DNA of 64,000 nt from contig CATNEN010000039.1 of assembly GCA_950097015.1 (NCBI GenBank), forward strand, positions 8,966,001 to 9,030,000, read 5' to 3'. Shown piece by piece: positions 57,691-64,000 of this stretch; the first letter of the stretch is position 1; each line of letters begins with the position of its first letter. The stretch is from Macrostomum hystrix (Eukaryota > Platyhelminthes > Macrostomidae). A program made the position numbers and the translations under genes. Below the pieces are notes generated by a model. The model had not been told where the DNA came from, ran no database searches, and saw only the letters and a program-made list of their open reading frames with translations.

Positions 57691-60600
57691 ATGCGACCGA
57701 AGCTGACCCTAACAAACCTGACCCTACTCAGTCTGTGCTCACTGATCGGCCTGTGCTCAGCGGCCGCCAGCCTCTGCCGCCTGCTATCAGCCAATGAGGA
57801 AGTTCGCATTCTGATCCCAGCAACAAGCGGAGCAGGTTTGCGAACTCGGCGGGAAGGGAACTCTGTTCGAAACTAATTACCTTCTCGTTGGGTAGTCTTT
57901 CCTCTGGGATAGAAATTTAGGAAGTCAGGTATGAATGCCGGTGGGACAACTGACACTCTCTGACACTCATACTGACGCTCATACTGACACTCACTCTCTG
58001 ACACACTCTCTCTCTGACACACTCTCTCTGACACACTCTCTCTCTGACACACTCTCTCTGACACACTCTCTCTCTGACACACTGTCTCTGACACTCTCTC
58101 TCTGACACACTCTCTCTCTGACACTCATACTGACGCTCATACTGACACTCACTCTCTGACACACTCTCTCTCTGACACACTGTCTCTGACACACTCTCTC
58201 TCTGACACACTCTCTCTCTGACACACTCTCTCTCTGACACACTCTCTCTGACACACTCTCTCTCTGACACACACTCTCTCTGACACACTCTCTCTGACAC
58301 ACTCTCTCTGACACACTCTCTCTGACACACTCTCTCTGACACACTCTCTCTGACACACTCTCTCTTTGACACACTCTCTCGGACACGCACTCTCTGACAC
58401 ACTCTCTGACACACTCTCTCTGACACACTCTCTTTGACACACTCTCTCGGACACGCACTCTCTGACACACTCTCTCTGACACACTCTCTCTGACACTCTC
58501 TGACACACTCTCTCTGACACTCTCTGACACACTCTCTCTGACACTCTCTGACACACTCTCTCTGACACTCTCTGACACACTCTCTCTGACACTCTCTGAC
58601 ACACTCTCTCTGACACTCTCTGACACACTCTCTCTGACACACTCTCTCTGACACACTCTCTCTGACACACTCTCTCTGACACACTCTCTCTATGACACAC
58701 TCTCTCGGACACGCACTCTCTGACACACTCTCTCTGACACTCTCTGACACACTCTCTCTGACACACTCTCTCTGACACACTCTCTCTGACACACTCTCTC
58801 TGACACACTCTCTCTATGACACACTCTCTCGGACACGCACTCTCTGACACACTCTCTCTGACACTCTCTGACACACTCTCTCTATGACACACACTCTCTA
58901 ATCGTGTCTCCATCATTTCCTAATTGGCTCATTTAGTAATCTAATTAGTGCCAGATAAAGTTCTTGTGATCCTTGCTGAGAAGACTCGCTGAAGCAACTC
59001 AGTTAGCCAGTTGTCAGTGAAGTCTTCTGTGACAGATGCTTTCAACCCAATGCTCACACAGCAGCAATGTCCTCGATGATTTCCCCTTCTATTTTAATGC
59101 TCTCGCTCGACCCTACAGACCGGCTTCTCAGGACACAGATGTTTCGCAACTATGCTCTTAATTTGCGCTGAGAAATTCAATTTTACCTCACAAGGCAAAC
59201 AGTGCGACAGAGGCTACAGCGACAGTATTTATCCTCAAAAGGGGAGGCGGGTTGTCGCATGCCGGATCAAGCAAGTTTGGGCAATATCTCCCCCGACTCT
59301 CATCTCTGCCCCATCCTATGCTAAGTAAATTTGCATTTATCTCTGTGCGGAGTGAAGCCCGTGTCTAGCAAAAGGGGAAATTCTATGCGGCTTTTCGGTC
59401 ACATTTTTATGCATTCAAGACAAATAGTGACATTGCATATGCTAAATGACACGGGATCGTGACTTTGACAAATATGACCAGCTAGCAATGATTAGATAAA
59501 AATTTATACTTCGAAACGGTGTGGTCTAATCAAAAAGTCACAGATGAAAAATGATTAAATCAAATTAATTCTTAGCAACGAGCGGATTAAAAGGCTTCCT
59601 TAGCAACGATTTTAATAAAGAAAACTTCCGTAGCAACGATGACATTCAATTAATTGTCCCCTTAGCAACGATGAGATTCAATTAAATGTCTCCTTAGCAA
59701 CGATGAGATTCAATTTAATGTCTCCTTAGCAACGATGAGATTCAATTAAATGTCTCCTTAGCAACGATGAGATTAAATTAAATGTCTCCTTAGCAACGAT
59801 GAGATTCAATTAATTGTCTCCTTAGCAACGATGAGATTCTATTAAATGTCTCCCTAGCAACAAGGAGATTTAAGTAATTGTCTCCTTAGCAACGATTAAA
59901 GATAAAAAAATGGTTCCCTAGCGACAATACTTTCAATAAAATTTCTCCTTAGCAACGATGAGATTCAATTAATTGTCTCCTTGGCAACGATTTCAAATAA
60001 AATATTATATTAAACTTAATATTATATCATCAATTTTTGAATCTACTGAGTTACACGAGTCCGATCTAACCGGTTCCGAATATATTAATATTTACTTATG
60101 TCTCACCTGAAATTTTATATTGAGCAATTCACTGCAATTCTTTCAAGACTTAGCGTTTGATCCCATTGGGATCAAAATTCTTACTCAAAATAGTAATAAA
60201 AACTTTGGGATGACACACCTACTAGCTGAGATTACTCACAGGACCAGCTCACTGCATTATTAATTATTTCACCTGCAGCTGAAGGTGCAACTATTTTATA
60301 CGGCCATTGCTTCATTGTGAATTTGCAGCTCACCTGAGAGCAAACTAAGGGTAGACGAGGACTCAAAAGATTTAGGGATTTCACGGCTAGCAGCGGCCAT
60401 TTCGTTTGTTATTTTCTGTTGGAATCAAACAATCTTTTTTGTCGGAATTCCTAACCAAGTTTATCCCACGTTCAATAACAATACCTATCATAAAAACTCC
60501 TCGATGTTAAATTATTCCGAATTCCCTAATACTTTTATCCCAATCTTTAATAAACTCCATCCCGCAGTTCATAAAAATATTTATCTAAGCATCTCCCTAT

Positions 60601-63600
60601 ATATATCTCACAAATCCCATAAAATATTAATCCCAAAATCCCTGATGATGTTTATCCAAAAATCCCTCAAAACATTTATCCAAAAATCCCTCAGAACATT
60701 TATCCCAAAATCCCTCAAAAAATTTATCCCAAAATCCCTCAAAAAATTTATCCCAAAATCCCTCAAAACATTTATCCCAAAATCCCTCAAAACATTTATC
60801 CCAAAATCCCTCAAAACATTTATCCCAAAATCCCTCAAAAAATTTATCCCAAAATCCCTCAAAACATTTATCCAAAATCCCTCAAAACATTTATCCCAAA
60901 ATCCCTCAAAACATTTATCCAAAATCCCTCAAAACATTTATCCCAAAATCCCTCAAAACATTTATCCAAAATCCCTCAAAACATTTATCCCAAAATCCCT
61001 CAAAACATTTATCCCAAAATCCCTCAAAACATTTATCCAAAATCCCTCAAAACATTTATCCCAAAATCCCTCAAAACATTTATCCAAAATCCCTCAAAAC
61101 ATTTATCCCAAAATCCCTCAAAACATTTATCCCAAAATCCCTCAAAACATTTATCCAAAATCCCTCAAAACATTTATCCCAAAATCCCTCAAAACATTTA
61201 TCCCAAAATCTCACCATGCTGTAATTCCTAGCTATCTCTAAAAATGTTGATTATTTATCACTAGCCTCATCACCCACCACACCTTCCTCAACTTTGCAGA
61301 ATCAGTGCAGGTGTTTCTCAACAACAGGCGATCAATCGTGGATTCGAGCCGTTTGCTTGGTCTGAGCTCCAGATCGCCGGTGTTGAGAATTTTCGGTGAG
61401 AATTTTATTTTGAGTAAAAGGCCACTTTCTAAATCTCATCTTTGATTATAAAAATCACACACTCATTTCCATGAATCTCACCCTCGTTTTCATCAATCTC
61501 AGCCTCGTTTTCATGAATATTACCCTCGTTTCAATAAATCTAACTCTCGTTTCTATGAATCTCACCCTCATTTCTATGAATCTCACCCTATTTTTCATGA
61601 ATCTCACCCTAGTTTTTATGAATCTCACCCTCGTTTCTATGAATCTCACCCTCATTTCGATGAATCTCACCCTATTTTTCATGAATCTCACCCTAGTTTT
61701 TATGAATCTCACCCTCGTTTCTATGAATCGCACCCTCGTTTCTTTGAATCTAACTCTCGTTTCTGTGAATCTCACACTCGTTTCAATGAATTTCACCCTC
61801 GTTTCTATGAATCTCACCCTCGTTTCTATGAATCTCACCCTCGTTTCTATGAATCTCACCCTCGTTTCTATGAATCTCAATCTCGTTTCTATGAATCTCA
61901 ATCTCGTTTCAATGAATCGCACCCTCGTTTCTATGAATCTCACCCTCGTTTCTATGAATCTCACCCTCGTTTCTATGAATCTCACCCTCATTTCCATGAA
62001 TCTCACCCTATTTTTCATGAATCTCACCCTAGTTTTCATGAACGTCATGAGACTCTATCTCACCCTCATCCGTTTACATGTTCCTTATCTCCTCTAATTT
62101 AATAGCCTGCTCAATTGTGATTGACAGGTCCATTACGAGCGCAAGTTGTCTAACAAAAAATCTCCGTATTTGAGCTTCATTTTCTCGATATTCTCAGCCC
62201 CCTTTCTCTAAGCCATGTTTCTCAGGTAACCTGCAATTAACGGGTGCGTACACTGCACTCTTTAATTCTCTGTGGCGGTCCGCTCCGTCCGCTCTTTTAG
62301 TCCGCAACTTGAGCGACAGTTTTCGCTTTTTTCCACTTCTCTAATCGCTCAAAGGATTTAAATGTTACATTTCTCCTCATTCCATGTTAAGTGCCGCAGT
62401 CTCTACTTTGTCTGTCTGTCTGACGAAGGACAGTTCTCAAATTAATAGGCAGGAAATTCTCGATTTTTACTGTCTTTTTGGTCGAAAATTGACGTTAGCG
62501 AAAAACAACACGTCGACAAAATTGAGTGCTGAAGTATAACTTAAAGGTCATGTACTCTTATTTGAAAGACAAAACGCTAAAATATTTAATGCGCTCGGCC
62601 AATACCTTTATTAGGCGGATAACTTCACTGGGCCGATACCTTCAGCTGGGTCGATAACTTCTTCTGGGTCGATACCTTCAGCGGGGTCGACACCTTCTTC
62701 CGGGTCGATACCTTCTTCTAGGTCGATACCTTCTTCTAGGTCGATACCTTCTTGTAGGTCGATACCTTTTTCTGGGTCGATACCTTCTTCTAGGTCGATA
62801 CCTTCTTCTAGGTCGATACCTTCTTGTAGGTCGATACCTTTTTCTGGGTCGATACCTTCTTCTAGGTCGATACCTTCTTCTAGGTCGATACCTTCTTCTA
62901 GGTCGATACCTTCTTCTAGGTCGATACCTTCTTCTAGGTCGATACCTTCTTCTGGGTCGATACCTTCTTCTGGGTCGATACCTTCTTCTAGGTCGATACC
63001 TTTTTCTGGGTCGATACCTTCTTCTGGGTCGATACCTTCTTCTAGGTCGATACCTTCAGCTGAGTCGATACCTACAGCTGGGTTGATACCTTCAGCCGGG
63101 TCGACACCTTCTTCTGGGTCGATACCTTCTTCTAGGTCGATACCTTCTTCTAGGTCGATACCTTTTTCTGGGTCGATACCTTCTTCTAGGTCGATGCCTT
63201 CTTCTGGGTCGATACCTTCTTCTAGGTCGATACCTTCTTCTAGGTCGATACCTTCTTCTAGGTCGGTACCTTCTTCTGGGTCGATACCTTCTTCTGGGTC
63301 GATACCTTCTTCTAGGTCGATACCTTCTTCTTGGTCTATACCTTCTTCTGTGTCGATACCTTCTTCTGGGTCGATGCCTTCTTCTAGGTCGATACCTTCT
63401 TCTATATTCCACTGGGTCGATACCATGACTAGGCTTACCTTGAGCCTCAAAACAGTGTAAAAAATCAATGCGAAAAAATGCAGACATTCCCGACTTGAGC
63501 GCATCGGCAGTCGCTGCCATCCAGAAGTCGGGCCCGCAAGCCGATGTCGGCGACGCCGATGAAGCCTGCCTCTCCAGGTCCTCATGCCGCATCGCCCTGG

Positions 63601-63693
63601 GCCAGGGCCGCCTCGGCTGCCGACCTGACAGGCCGACGGCCTGCGTCTGCGTCAGGGGATTTCGCTTATACGAGCCCACGGGGGCTTGCGTCG
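57691..63693 (+). CDS. Secreted or type I membrane protein with EB/EGF-like cysteine module, 5' part
   Basis: Exons 57691-57835, 61300-61395 and 63484-63693 join cleanly, each in phase 1, giving 150 codons; the gene continues past the window. MRPKLTLTNLTLLSLC.. is a signal peptide with a small-residue end. ESVQVFLNNRRSIVD and a linker (PDLSASAVAAI) follow. The last exon has six cysteines spaced C-x5-C-x10-C-x7-C-x-C-x12-C, ending CVCVRGFRLYEPTGAC, typical of EB or EGF-like modules in invertebrate extracellular proteins. Uniform phase 1 introns fit modular secreted proteins. The exon may begin at 57565 (TTACAG acceptor) with His/Gln-rich sequence in frame before the ATG, either 5' UTR or a continuation of the gene ending at 51535. 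The family is not identified. Confidence 0.65.
57945..58905 (+). repeat. Short-unit array (ctctctgacacactct)
   Basis: Units of 10-18 bp built from 'tctctctgacacac' with insertions of 'gacactcatactgacgctcatactgacactca' and 'cggacacgcactctctgacacactc' that recur as larger blocks. Open on the minus strand in all frames without being coding. It lies in intron 1 of the EB-module gene. Confidence 0.95.
59565..60000 (+). repeat. 32-bp repeat (ccttagcaacgatgagattcaattaaatgtct)
   Basis: About 13 units with decay at both ends, in intron 1 of the EB-module gene. The invariant core is 'tccttagcaacgatgagatt'. Confidence 0.92.
60635..61210 (+). repeat. 23/24-bp minisatellite (cccaaaatccctcaaaacatttat)
   Basis: About 24 units, with a one-base length variant (ccaaaatc versus cccaaaatc) that shifts frame. 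It ends about 90 bp before the exon at 61300. Confidence 0.96.
61465..62050 (+). repeat. 21-bp minisatellite (atgaatctcaccctcgtttct)
   Basis: About 28 units in intron 2 of the EB-module gene. Blocks containing 'tatttttcatgaatctcaccctagtttttatg' recur three times, so there is weak higher-order structure. Stop-free on both strands in one frame each. Confidence 0.96.
62630..63415 (+). repeat. 18-bp minisatellite (ttcttctaggtcgatacc)
   Basis: About 43 units in the same intron as the 21-bp array. Minus-strand translation gives G-I-D-L/P-E-E repeats in a 324-codon open frame. I treat this as repeat rather than gene, since it lies between two well-phased exons of a plus-strand gene. Confidence 0.95.
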
Positions 63694-63729
63694 GTGAGTG
63701 AGCTCAGGGAATTAACGGGATTCTTTTGA

Positions 63730-64000
63730 TAATACAAATTGCTTTTAACAAGAAAATCCTTAATCCTACCAGGCATATTCTGAATCCCAATAAAAAATCC
63801 TCGATCCCACAGGGAGTCATCAATCCTGACAAGAAATCCTCAAAAAAAATCTTCAATCTTGAAAAAGAAATCCTCAATCCTAAAAAAGAAATCCTCAATC
63901 CTGAAAACGAAATCCTCAATCATAGAAAATAAATCCCCAATCCTGAAACAATAATCCATAATTCTGAGGAAAGAAATCCTCAATCCTTAAAAAGAAATCC
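63730..64000 (+). repeat. About 20-bp repeat (gaaatcctcaatcctgaaaa), runs off the window
   Basis: It starts about 36 bp after the donor at 63694 and continues to the right edge. Units vary (aatcctaaaaaag, aatcctgaaacaataatcc). Confidence 0.9.

Noticed and set aside
62611-63679. Minus-strand 324-codon frame rich in G-I-D-x-E-E
   Set aside because: It is the 18-bp array inside an intron of a plus-strand gene, plus antisense of an exon.

Overview
This is eukaryotic nuclear DNA from a bilaterian invertebrate. The genes are split by GT-AG introns, use the standard genetic code, and include animal-specific families: a zonula-occludens scaffold, an adhesion GPCR and a Ly6/quiver-like GPI protein. 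I cannot fix the phylum from sequence alone. By eye roughly a quarter of the window is tandem repeat. Almost every long intron carries its own minisatellite with units of about 16 to 41 bp, and many arrays lack stop codons in one or more frames, so the longest open frames in these regions are not genes.

Layout. (1) 1-14741, plus: the 3' part of an adhesion GPCR, with GAIN/GPS region, seven TM segments and an acidic/basic tail ending in a PDZ-ligand-like T-S-V; it runs off the left edge. (2) 17601-18157, plus: a two-exon Ly6/uPAR-fold GPI-anchored protein. (3) 20955-30663, minus: SRRM1, a PWI-domain SR-repetitive splicing coactivator in five exons. (4) 32568-36938, minus: a ZO/TJP (polychaetoid-type) MAGUK in three exons. 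(5) 40946-47466, plus: a complete nine-exon HELQ DNA helicase. (6) 49363-51535, plus: a single-pass membrane protein of unknown family, both ends unsettled. (7) 57691-63693, plus: the 5' part of a secreted or type I membrane protein with a six-cysteine EB/EGF-like module; it runs off the right edge.

Mobile DNA: four copies of a tRNA-derived SINE (family A); a second SINE family (C), one copy of which is split by another tRNA-headed element flanked by a 13-bp target duplication; an hAT-type element with perfect 8-bp target duplications that has a minisatellite inside it; a 281-bp MITE with 8-bp duplications; a decayed mariner; and a dispersed fold-back family.

The genes form no operon and share no obvious pathway. 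SRRM1 acts in splicing, HELQ in replication-fork and crosslink repair, ZO at cell junctions, and the receptor and Ly6 genes at the cell surface. The most unusual observations are a stop-free, frame-preserving 1731-nt minisatellite intron between TM2 and TM3 of the receptor, a perfect 54-bp copy of Ly6 coding sequence pasted 1.7 kb downstream, and a 56-bp perfect palindrome with 8-bp flanking duplications.
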